Below are positions 7,207 to 14,209 of a DNA stretch of 20,068 nt, in pieces. Under the pieces are notes generated by a model. It was not told the DNA's origin and made no database searches. It saw nothing but the letters and a program-made list of their open reading frames with translations. This DNA is from Hyphomicrobium_A sp036559705 (GTDB lineage: Bacteria > Pseudomonadota > Alphaproteobacteria > Rhizobiales > Hyphomicrobiaceae), in the NCBI GenBank assembly GCA_036559705.1, contig DATBSP010000125.1, positions 1 to 20,068 of the forward strand, given 5' to 3'. Position 1 is the stretch's first letter. Every line of letters starts with the position of its first letter. Position numbers and translations under genes: made by a program.

Positions 7207-9657
7207 CTACTCGTCCTTGCGGCGCGGCACGCTAGGAACGGTACCCGACGTTTTCGGCGGACGTTCCTTACGCTCCTTAGGGCTCGGCAGCGCCTTGCGC
7301 GGGGCAACGTCAACAAGCACTGCCTGTGGCTCATCGTCGTCCTCGTCGTCCTCGCTCTTCGCCTTCGGACGCTTGTTCGGATCGGGCGCCAGGAACTCGA
7401 AGGCGAGCTTGCGGTCCTCGCCCTTACCGGCAACCACCACCTTCACCGTGCCGCCGTGCTCGAGCTTGCCGAACAAGAGCTCGTCGGCAAGCGGCTTCTT
7501 GATATACTCCTGGATGACGCGGCCGAGCGGGCGGGCGCCGAACTTCTCGTCGTACCCCTTCTCGGCCAGCCAGCGCGTCGCGTCCTCCGACAACTCGATC
7601 AGCACGCCGCGATCGGCGAGCTGCGCCTCGAGCTGGAAGATGAACTTCTCGACGACCTTGGTGATCACCTCCGGCGGCAGGCCGGCGAACGGCACGACCG
7701 CGTCGAGGCGATTACGGAACTCCGGTGTGAACATCCGGTTGATCGCTTCCAGGTCATCGCCCGTGCGCTTGCTCGAGCTGAAGCCCATCGCCGGCTTGGC
7801 CATGTCGGAAGCGCCCGCGTTGGTCGTCATGATGAGAACGACGTTGCGGAAGTCGACCGGCTTGCCGTTGTGATCCGTGAGCTTGCCGTGGTCCATAACC
7901 TGCAGAAGGATGTTGAACAGGTCAGGATGCGCTTTCTCGATCTCGTCGAGCAGCAGCACGCAATGCGGATGCTGGTCGATGCCATCGGTGAGAAGGCCGC
8001 CCTGGTCGAAGCCGACGTAGCCCGGCGGGGCGCCGATGAGGCGTGAGACCGTGTGCTTCTCCATGTATTCCGACATGTCGAAGCGCAACAGCTCGATGCC
8101 CATGAGATCGGCGAGCTGCTTGGCGACCTCCGTCTTGCCGACACCCGTGGGGCCGGAGAACAGATAGCAGCCGATCGGCTTCTCCGGCTCACGCAGACCG
8201 GCGCGCGACAGCTTGATGGCCGACGCCAAAGCCTCGATCGCCTGATCCTGGCCGAACACGACGCGCTTTAGGTCCTTCTGCAGATTGATGAGGACCTCGG
8301 CATCGCTCTTGGTGACGGTCTTTGGAGGGATACGCGCCATGGTGGCGACGGTCGCCTCGATCTCTTTCACCGTGATCTTCTTCTTGCGCTTGCCCTCGAC
8401 CACTAGCATCTGCGAGGCGCCCGTCTCGTCGATCACGTCGATCGCCTTATCGGGCAGCTTGCGGTCATGGATGTACTTCGCCGATAGCTCAACCGCCGTG
8501 CGGATAGCCTCGTTCGTGTACTTCAGTTTGTGGAAGCTCTCGAAGTACGGCTTGAGACCTTTAAGGATGGCGACGGAATCCTCGACCGAGGGCTCCTTCA
8601 CGTCGATCTTCTGGAAGCGGCGGACGAGCGCGCGGTCCTTCTCAAAGTGCTGCCGGTACTCTTTGTAAGTCGTCGAACCGATGCAGCGCACGCTGCCCGA
8701 CTGCAGCGCCGGCTTCAAAAGATTCGAGGCGTCCATGGCGCCGCCCGAGGTTGCGCCAGCTCCGATGACGGTGTGGATTTCGTCGATGAACAGGATCGAG
8801 CCCGGGTAGTTCTCGATTTCCTTCATGACGGCCTTCAACCGCTCCTCGAAGTCGCCGCGATAGCGCGTGCCGGCGAGGAGCGCGCCCATGTCGAGCGCGA
8901 ATATCGTAGCGTCCTGCAGGACTTCCGGCACCTCGCCCTTGATGATCTTGCGGGCAAGGCCTTCTGCGATGGCGGTCTTGCCGACGCCGGGATCTCCGAC
9001 GAACAGCGGGTTGTTCTTCTGCCGGCGGCACAGCACCTGGATGGTTCGCAGCACCTCCGGCTCGCGGCCGATGAGCGGATCTATCTTGCCGTCGCGCGCC
9101 TTGCGGTTGAGGTTGACGCAGTAGGTGTTGAGTGCGTCCTGGCCTGGCTTGCGCTCTTCGCCCTCGACGGTCTGATCCTCGTCGACGCCGCGGGCATGGC
9201 GCGGCTCCGACGCCCCTGGGCGCTTGGCGATACCGTGGCTGATGTATTGGACCGCATCGAAACGCGTCATTTCCTGCTCCTGCAGGAAATAGGCGGCATG
9301 GCTCTCACGCTCGGCGAAGATGGCGACGAGCACGTTGGCGCCGGTCACTTCCTCACGGCCGGAGGATTGCACGTGCACCACGGCGCGATGGATGACGCGC
9401 TGGAAGCCTGTGGTCGGCTGCGCTTCGGTGCTCTCCTTGGAGACGAGCGCGCTAAGGTCGTTGTCGAGATAGTTGGTGACGCGCGCGCGCAGCGTCTCGA
9501 GGTCGACGGTACAAGCCCGCATGACCGCGGCGGCGTCGCGATCGTCGAGAAGAGCTAGCAACAGGTGTTCGAGCGTCGCGTATTCGTGGCTACGCTCGTT
9601 GGCAGCTTCCAACGCGCGATGCAGGGCGCTTTCCAGGCTCTTCGAAAACGACGGCAA
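7207..9657 (-). CDS. clpA: ATP-dependent Clp protease ATP-binding subunit ClpA
   Basis: ClpA is the AAA+ unfoldase that feeds substrates into ClpP. The order is the N-terminal repeat domain (about 1-145), D1 with Walker A GDPGVGKT at 221-228 and Walker B FIDEIH near 290-295, then D2 with Walker A GPTGVGKT at 502-509, Walker B LLLDEIE near 568-574 and the C-terminal small domain to about 755. The ClpP-docking loop, IGL in E. coli, reads MGF at 624-626. At 816 aa it exceeds E. coli ClpA (758) because of a charged, Pro/Lys/Asp-rich tail from about 758. The start is a TTG at 9657: the protein then begins MPSFSKSLE, as expected for the family, and AGGT lies just upstream, overlapping the clpS stop. 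Only 7 nt separate it from clpS, so the two are probably translationally coupled. Confidence 0.96.
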   Translation of the reverse strand: MPSFSKSLESALHRALEAANERSHEYATLEHLLLALLDDRDAAAVMRACTVDLETLRARVTNYLDNDLSALVSKESTEAQPTTGFQRVIHRAVVHVQSSGREEVTGANVLVAIFAERESHAAYFLQEQEMTRFDAVQYISHGIAKRPGASEPRHARGVDEDQTVEGEERKPGQDALNTYCVNLNRKARDGKIDPLIGREPEVLRTIQVLCRRQKNNPLFVGDPGVGKTAIAEGLARKIIKGEVPEVLQDATIFALDMGALLAGTRYRGDFEERLKAVMKEIENYPGSILFIDEIHTVIGAGATSGGAMDASNLLKPALQSGSVRCIGSTTYKEYRQHFEKDRALVRRFQKIDVKEPSVEDSVAILKGLKPYFESFHKLKYTNEAIRTAVELSAKYIHDRKLPDKAIDVIDETGASQMLVVEGKRKKKITVKEIEATVATMARIPPKTVTKSDAEVLINLQKDLKRVVFGQDQAIEALASAIKLSRAGLREPEKPIGCYLFSGPTGVGKTEVAKQLADLMGIELLRFDMSEYMEKHTVSRLIGAPPGYVGFDQGGLLTDGIDQHPHCVLLLDEIEKAHPDLFNILLQVMDHGKLTDHNGKPVDFRNVVLIMTTNAGASDMAKPAMGFSSSKRTGDDLEAINRMFTPEFRNRLDAVVPFAGLPPEVITKVVEKFIFQLEAQLADRGVLIELSEDATRWLAEKGYDEKFGARPLGRVIQEYIKKPLADELLFGKLEHGGTVKVVVAGKGEDRKLAFEFLAPDPNKRPKAKSEDDEDDDEPQAVLVDVAPRKALPSPKERKERPPKTSGTVPSVPRRKDE

Positions 9658-9664
9658 GGTTGAC

Positions 9665-10078
9665 CTACTCTTTCTCCATCGTGCACTGCAGAGGATGACC
9701 GTTCTGTCGTGAAAAATCCATGACCTGCGTTACCTTAGTCTCGGCGACCTCGTAGGGGTAAACCCCACAAATGCCGACGCCCTTGTGATGCACGTGAAGC
9801 ATAATACGCGTCGCCTCGTCCCGTCCCTTGGCGAAGTACTTTTCGAGCACGAGCACGACGAATTCCATCGGCGTGTAGTCGTCATTCAACAGCAGCACCT
9901 TGTATAGGCTCGGCTTCTTGGTCTTCGTCCGAGTCTTGGTAGCAATGCCGGTGCGACCGTCCTCATTACCGCGATCTTTTCCGGGTGGCTCGCGACCCGG
10001 CGGCTCGCGGCCCGGCGGATCGTTCTTCGCGCCCGATAGATGATGATCTGGGCGCCCCAGCGTCAGCGTCTTGCCCAT
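9665..10078 (-). CDS. clpS: ClpS adaptor for N-degron substrates
   Basis: ClpS binds N-end-rule substrates and hands them to ClpA. The core (about 57-137) carries LLLNDDYTPMEFVV (N66, D67, D68 match the alpha-amino-binding residues of E. coli ClpS) and MLHVHHKGVGICGVYPYEVAE, where H97 matches E. coli H66. The roughly 55-residue N-terminal extension is longer than that of E. coli ClpS (106 aa in all) and contains a tandem PPGRE repeat at 21-34. The N-terminal arm of ClpS is functionally important in ClpA docking, so its length is of interest. ATG 10078 is chosen; a TTG at 10087 is an alternative and neither has a strong ribosome binding site. clpA follows 7 nt downstream. Confidence 0.95.
   Translation of the reverse strand: MGKTLTLGRPDHHLSGAKNDPPGREPPGREPPGKDRGNEDGRTGIATKTRTKTKKPSLYKVLLLNDDYTPMEFVVLVLEKYFAKGRDEATRIMLHVHHKGVGICGVYPYEVAETKVTQVMDFSRQNGHPLQCTMEKE
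9977..10018 (-). repeat. Tandem 15-bp repeat within clpS
   Basis: Nearly three copies of a 15-bp unit encode PPGRE-PPGRE-PPGK in the N-terminal extension of ClpS (residues 21-34). The two full units differ at one base (cgacccgg versus cggcccgg on the plus strand), which suggests recent slippage-type duplication. Confidence 0.8.
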
Positions 10079-10302
10079 CCGTGCCAACGTCCGTCCATGG
10101 GTCGCGCTTCTCGCGCCGGCCCCGCTTCATATAGTTGCGCTCGCGCGCTTTTCGCGAGCCTCACGATACGCAACGCCGCCCGTGGCTGCAAACTGCCCTG
10201 AGGGAGCGTCCCGGTTTGCCTAACAACGCTGGACGCCGACTGGTAAAGCGCTGATTGAGAAGCCCGGACGCATATGATGGGGTCGCAACGGGACACAAAA
10301 AA

Positions 10303-10322
10303 GGCCCGGCACGAGCCGGGCC
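10303..10322 (-). terminator. Rho-independent terminator of the phasin gene
   Basis: A perfect 8-bp stem (GGCCCGGC / GCCGGGCC) closes a 4-nt loop about 38 nt beyond the phasin stop. On the minus strand it is followed by TTTTTT. The plus-strand side has only CTTGTTTT, so the main direction fits phasin transcription. Confidence 0.85.
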
Positions 10323-10359
10323 CTTGTTTTCATTGACGCAGCTTGGCTGCTGGCCGGGC

Positions 10360-10689
10360 TCAGCCGCCGTTCTGCAGCATCTTCTCGACCGGCTTGTAAG
10401 CCTCTTTCGCCATAGAGGCGTACATGCCGCCGATCTTCGACATCTGCTGCATATAGTCGTCGTAGGCGCGCTTTGCAAAGCTCGTCTGGATCTCGACGGC
10501 TTGCTCAACCGACTTCGACGACATGAGCTTCTCGAGCGTAGTGGTGCTCTCCTCGAACGAGCGCTTGGTGTAATCACTCATTTCGGCGGCGATGGCCTGC
10601 CAGTTCTTGTTCCACTCGCCGAAAATCTTCATAGCGCTGTCGACGTTGGTCTGACCGAGCTTCTGCATGTCCTCGAAATTCCTGATCAT
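10360..10689 (-). CDS. Phasin family protein
   Basis: This is a 109-aa, almost entirely helical protein of the Phasin_2 type, beginning with a short segment (NFEDMQKLGQTNVDSAMKIF) followed by amphipathic helices (WNKNWQAIAAEMSDYTKRSFEES) and ending KPVEKMLQNGG. Phasins coat polyhydroxyalkanoate granules and control their size. There is no signal peptide. ATG 10689 is the only sensible start. The ribosome binding site is modest (GGA about 6 nt upstream). It has its own terminator and a long upstream region with two GCAATGCA boxes, consistent with separate control, possibly by a PhaR-type repressor. No PHA synthase gene is in this window. Confidence 0.88.
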   Translation of the reverse strand: MIRNFEDMQKLGQTNVDSAMKIFGEWNKNWQAIAAEMSDYTKRSFEESTTTLEKLMSSKSVEQAVEIQTSFAKRAYDDYMQQMSKIGGMYASMAKEAYKPVEKMLQNGG

Positions 10690-11061
10690 GGTGCCATCCG
10701 TGTCCTAGAGATACTCACGAAACGAAAGACGCAGCGCAGTGCCCCCGGCCCCATTCCAGGACCTCACCCATCCGTCTTTTTTATAGGCAATGCACAATTT
10801 TTCAAGCTCTTTTTGCAATGCAATATAGAGCCCTCGGGGGTGCCGGATTAACCCGGACGAAGCATCGGGCGGTTACTGTGACGGTCGGACAGGATCATCG
10901 CTGCATCGTCCGCAGGCGCCGTAAAGAGGCCCTAAAACGATGCTCCCTTTGAGGACCGTCCGGCACTACGGGAGGTTGCGAGGGGATTTGGCTAACCCCT
11001 TACACTTACGTCGTTTTCATGCGCGGACCCAGGCTCCGCACAGCGTAGAGATTGTCGGGTG
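10690..11061. other. Divergent intergenic region between phasin gene and dacA
   Basis: About 370 nt without a gene separate the phasin gene (minus) from dacA (plus). The phasin-proximal half is AT-rich and holds a possible promoter with two GCAATGCA boxes. The dacA-proximal half is GC-rich. It contains a small hairpin-like pair AGGGG/CCCCT near 10979-10998 but no promoter I can assign with confidence. No tRNA or small RNA was recognised. Confidence 0.6.
10779..10823 (-). promoter_or_regulatory. Possible phasin promoter with paired GCAATGCA boxes
   Basis: GCAATGCA occurs at 10787-10794 and 10815-10822, 28 bp apart. The second sits inside a palindrome (TTGCA-A-TGCAA, 10813-10823). On the minus strand a CTTGAA (-35-like, 10806-10801) and TATAAA (-10-like, 10785-10780) flank the first box, with a rather short 15-nt spacer. 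TGC/GCA-type palindromes are the kind of element bound by the PHA repressor PhaR, so repression of the phasin gene is a reasonable inference, not a demonstrated one. Confidence 0.4.
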
Positions 11062-12606
11062 ATGTACGGAGCGTCGAAGTCCACTTGCCCCTCAAGACGG
11101 CTGGCGAGCTTGGCTGCCGCGGCGGGCGCAACGATCACCGCCCTGCTCGTTTTGCCTGCCCAGGCGGCCGACCCGCGTGCCGCATCCATGGTCATTGACG
11201 CAAACACCGGCGCCGTGCTGCACAATAAAGCAGGCGATGAGCCCGTCTATCCGGCCTCTCTTACCAAGATGATGACCCTCTATATGACGTTCGAGCTAAT
11301 CGAGCTCGGACGCCTCAATTACGATTCCAAGATCAAGATGACGCAGGAGGGCGCGGACGCCGCCCCCTCCAAGTTGGAGCTCGAAGCCGGCGAGGAGTTG
11401 ACCGTCCTCAATGCCATCAAGGCTCTCGTCACCAAATCGGCCAACGACGTTGCCATCGCGCTTGCCCAACATATCGGCGGCACGGAAGAGAACTTCGCCC
11501 GCCTGATGACCCGCAAGGCGCGCGAGATCGGCATGCCGAACACTACGTTCCGCAATGCCTCGGGCCTGCCTGACCCCGAGCAGATCACCACGGCGCGCGA
11601 CATGATAACGCTAGGGTTGCGCCTGCAGGACGACTTTCCTCGCCATTACCGGCTGTTCTCGACGCGTGTCTTCACCTATGGCGGCAAGAACTACCGCAAC
11701 CACAACACGCTGCTGGCGCGCTATCCCGGCACCGACGGGATCAAGACGGGCTACACGCGCGCCTCCGGTTTCAATCTCGTCTCCTCAGTGCGCCGTGACG
11801 GCAAGCACGTCGTCGCCGCTGTCTTCGGGGGCGACACGGCACGCGAGCGCAACGCCAAAATGCAATCGTTGCTTAACGCGGCATTGGCCAAAGCATCGAC
11901 CAATGTCACGCGCAAGCCGGTGTTGATCGCACGCGCTCCGCAGCCGATGCCGGCAAGCCCGCCGCGCCGAGTTGCCGAGGCGCCTCGCGCACCCGAACAG
12001 CCGCCGCCTCCTTCGCCGCCGCCTGCAACGCCCGAGCGGGAGACGTCGATTGCCGTCGCCAAGGTGCGCCCGGTGCGCCTTGGCGCTGAGACGCGGGTAC
12101 AGCGCGGAGAGCGCTCCGAATTCGCCCCTGCCGGGCAACCGGTGTTTGCCGTTGCCGGTGCAGGCGCCGGCAGGGAGGCGTTTCCACGCTTCGTGCCCGA
12201 AACTGGAACTCTGCAGGGTGGTCCAGGTTTGCCGCCCTCCACGTTGCAGGCGCAGGCCGAGCAGCTCGAAGGCGGCAGCATGGCGCCGGCGCCGCGCCCT
12301 GTCGCGGCGCTCGCACCGGAAGCTCAAGGCACGTCCGCAGCAGGCGCCCGTGGCTCGCGCGGGCCCTTCGAAATTCAGATCGGCGCTTACGGCGATTCCA
12401 CCGAAGCCGAGCGGCGTATGGCCTCCGCCCGCCAACGCGCCGGCGGCATGCTCGATCCTTATCAGGCTGTCGCCCTGCCGGTGCAGAGCGGGGCGAGCAA
12501 GCTCTACCGCGCGCGCTTCCGCGGCTTCGACGCAACCGCCGCCAACGATACTTGCTCGCGGCTGCGCCGCTTGCAGATCGACTGCTTCGTCATCAAGACC
12601 GAGTAG
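11062..12606 (+). CDS. dacA: D-alanyl-D-alanine carboxypeptidase (DacA type) with C-terminal SPOR domain
   Basis: This is a penicillin-binding protein of the S11 class that trims the terminal D-Ala from peptidoglycan pentapeptides in the periplasm. From the ATG at 11062 it is 514 aa. It has a signal peptide (about 1-36, cut near PAQA-ADPR) and a catalytic domain (about 37-275) with SxxK at S66-K69, SxN at S126-N128 and KTG at 228-230. A long Pro/Ala-rich linker (about 290-430) follows, then a SPOR domain at about 434-514 (begins GPFEIQIGAYGDS) that should bind denuded glycan at the septum. Two cysteines in the SPOR domain (in NDTCSRL and QIDCFVI) could form a disulfide. A GTG immediately before the ATG (11059) is an equal alternative start. 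The ribosome binding site is weak. Confidence 0.93.
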   Translation: MYGASKSTCPSRRLASLAAAAGATITALLVLPAQAADPRAASMVIDANTGAVLHNKAGDEPVYPASLTKMMTLYMTFELIELGRLNYDSKIKMTQEGADAAPSKLELEAGEELTVLNAIKALVTKSANDVAIALAQHIGGTEENFARLMTRKAREIGMPNTTFRNASGLPDPEQITTARDMITLGLRLQDDFPRHYRLFSTRVFTYGGKNYRNHNTLLARYPGTDGIKTGYTRASGFNLVSSVRRDGKHVVAAVFGGDTARERNAKMQSLLNAALAKASTNVTRKPVLIARAPQPMPASPPRRVAEAPRAPEQPPPPSPPPATPERETSIAVAKVRPVRLGAETRVQRGERSEFAPAGQPVFAVAGAGAGREAFPRFVPETGTLQGGPGLPPSTLQAQAEQLEGGSMAPAPRPVAALAPEAQGTSAAGARGSRGPFEIQIGAYGDSTEAERRMASARQRAGGMLDPYQAVALPVQSGASKLYRARFRGFDATAANDTCSRLRRLQIDCFVIKTE

Positions 12607-12616
12607 GTGCTCGGGC

Positions 12617-13330
12617 TCAGCGTCCCAGCGCCGCGAGCGCCACGTCCTTCGCCTCATTGATCTTGGCGGCAAGATATGTCGAGCCCCCGCGGTCGGGATG
12701 CAGCCGCAGCATCAGCTCGCGATGCGCGCGGCGGATTGCGTCCTCGTCAGCCCCCCCCTTGAGGCCGAGAATCTCCAGCGCCTCTTCCTCGGTCATGCGC
12801 CCGTCGGGACCGCGACTCATATCGGATTCGCCACGCGCCATGTCTTCGCGCCAGGTAGGATGGAGGCGATCGAGATACGCCTCGATGAGCTGCGCCGACT
12901 GCTGATCGGTATGCCGGCAGTCCTGCCACAGGAGCCCGAGATCGGCCGGGCTCAGGCTCGCGATATCGCGCCCCACGAACATGCCCTTGAGGATGCGCCC
13001 GTGCATTTCGCCCGTGTCGTGATCGAGCTCCATTTGCAGATGGTCGGTTTCGATGCGCGAAATCTGTCCCGGCGAGCGGCGCGCGTTGCCGCCGCCGCCC
13101 AGCCACGGCGGCAACGTGCGGCCCCAAATGAGCCACGAGCCGAACATGCCGAGCGGCACCGCGATCGGCGCCATGCCGCGCACGAACAGCAGGCTGGCGG
13201 CCAGCAACGCCACCGAGCCCGCGCCGATGCGCAGCCGCCGCGCAACATTGGCAGGGTTCGCCTGAGCGAAGCCGCGCAAGGCGAGCAGCCCCAACGCGAG
13301 CGCAGCCATTCCGAGGATGAGATAGACCAT
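12617..13330 (-). CDS. Membrane-anchored J-domain protein (Pam18/Tim14-like C-terminus)
   Basis: This 237-aa protein has hydrophobic N-terminal segments (about 2-20, 35-50 and 54-70), a cytoplasmic middle region and a C-terminal J domain (about 182-237). The HPD motif required to stimulate DnaK-type ATPases is at 211-213. The segment RLHPDRGGSTYLAAKINEAKD closely resembles mitochondrial Pam18/Tim14, whose bacterial relatives occur in alphaproteobacteria. The likely role is recruiting DnaK to the inner membrane; the client is unknown. Its ATG shares one base with the TGA stop of the upstream VWA gene (TGATG), so the two are translationally coupled. It is convergent with dacA, with about 10 nt between the stops. 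Confidence 0.88.
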   Translation of the reverse strand: MVYLILGMAALALGLLALRGFAQANPANVARRLRIGAGSVALLAASLLFVRGMAPIAVPLGMFGSWLIWGRTLPPWLGGGGNARRSPGQISRIETDHLQMELDHDTGEMHGRILKGMFVGRDIASLSPADLGLLWQDCRHTDQQSAQLIEAYLDRLHPTWREDMARGESDMSRGPDGRMTEEEALEILGLKGGADEDAIRRAHRELMLRLHPDRGGSTYLAAKINEAKDVALAALGR

Positions 13331-14133
13331 CAGGCGCCGGCAGTCCCGGGGTTGAGCTGCTCGAGCAGCAGCCGCGCCCCGGCACCCTCGCGCTTACCAC
13401 CTAGGGCCAACAACGCCTTGCGGCCACCCGCGGCGTAGACGGCGACCGCGGTCAGCAGGTCGCGCAGCTGGCGTGCCGAACCGCGATCGAAGCGGCAGAA
13501 AGCGCCCTTGGTGAGCCGGGCGATCTCGCGGAATGCTCGTCCTGCCGTCTCGTCACCGCCCTCCTGGAACACAAACGCCGGCACGCCGAGTAGCGCCAGC
13601 TCACCTGCACGTGCGCAAAGGCGGTCGACGTCTTCCTCCATGCTGTCGCCGACGTAAACGAGAGCATTGACCTTGCGCCGCCGGCTTTCGGCGAGCGTGT
13701 GGTTGAGCACCTTGTCGATCTGCGTGAGGCCGCCTTGGCAGCCCACGCCGCGCATGAGGCGGGCAAGCGCCTCGGGATCCGATACCCATTTCGAAGCGCG
13801 GCATTCGCCCATCCCACGGAAGTAGATGAGCTGCACATCGAGCCCGCCCACTTCCTTTACGGCGGCGAACATGTCGCCCTGCATCTTCAGCGCCATATCC
13901 CACGTCGGCGCACGGCTCATCGTGGCGTCCATGGCGAAGACGAGACGCCCGCGGTCGCCTGTGGCGACCGGGGTAGCGGCTTTCATCTTGGCGATGAACG
14001 CAGCAACGTCCGCCTCCGAAGACGCTTCGCGCGCCGGCACGCCAGTGCCGGACGGCGTTGTCGCGGGCGGCTGGCGGCGGTCAGCGCCGTCGGCAGAAAC
14101 CGGTGCGGTGCCGGGAGACTTACGCGTGATCAT
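13330..14133 (-). CDS. VWA domain-containing protein
   Basis: This is a 267-aa soluble protein with a Ser/Thr/Pro-rich N-terminal arm (about 1-40) and a von Willebrand A-like fold (about 63-235). The metal-ion site is visible as D69-A-T71-M-S73 (a DxTxS variant of DxSxS), with T137 (GGLTQID) and D163 (YVGDSMEED) as the other probable ligands. No signal peptide or transmembrane helix is seen. It is coupled by a one-base overlap to the J-domain gene and lies 76 nt after putA on the same strand. The partner or client is unknown. ATG 14133 has no strong ribosome binding site, so the exact start is less certain. Confidence 0.85.
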   Translation of the reverse strand: MITRKSPGTAPVSADGADRRQPPATTPSGTGVPAREASSEADVAAFIAKMKAATPVATGDRGRLVFAMDATMSRAPTWDMALKMQGDMFAAVKEVGGLDVQLIYFRGMGECRASKWVSDPEALARLMRGVGCQGGLTQIDKVLNHTLAESRRRKVNALVYVGDSMEEDVDRLCARAGELALLGVPAFVFQEGGDETAGRAFREIARLTKGAFCRFDRGSARQLRDLLTAVAVYAAGGRKALLALGGKREGAGARLLLEQLNPGTAGA

Positions 14134-14209
14134 TATTCAAGCCCAGTAGACGAGCCATTCGCCCACAGCATGGCGATGCGGGCCGCCCCCCGCAATATCC
14201 CTTGAGGCA

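Noticed and set aside
7061..7873. Plus-strand open frame of 270 codons across the clpA 3' end and terminator
   Set aside because: It runs through the clpA terminator stem, is Ser/Arg-rich and opposes conserved clpA sequence.
8530..9558. Plus-strand open frame of 342 codons opposite clpA
   Set aside because: It mirrors the strongly conserved clpA coding sequence, has no ribosome binding site and no domain.
10139..10159. GCTCGCG ... CGCGAGC hairpin upstream of clpS
   Set aside because: A 7-bp stem made only of GC-rich alternating bases is expected by chance in this composition. It has no T-run and no link to a promoter.
11972..13438. Plus-strand open frame of 488 codons overlapping dacA, the J-protein and the VWA gene
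   Set aside because: It crosses three well-supported genes, is dominated by Arg, Ala and Pro, and has no motif. It is an out-of-frame artefact of high GC content.
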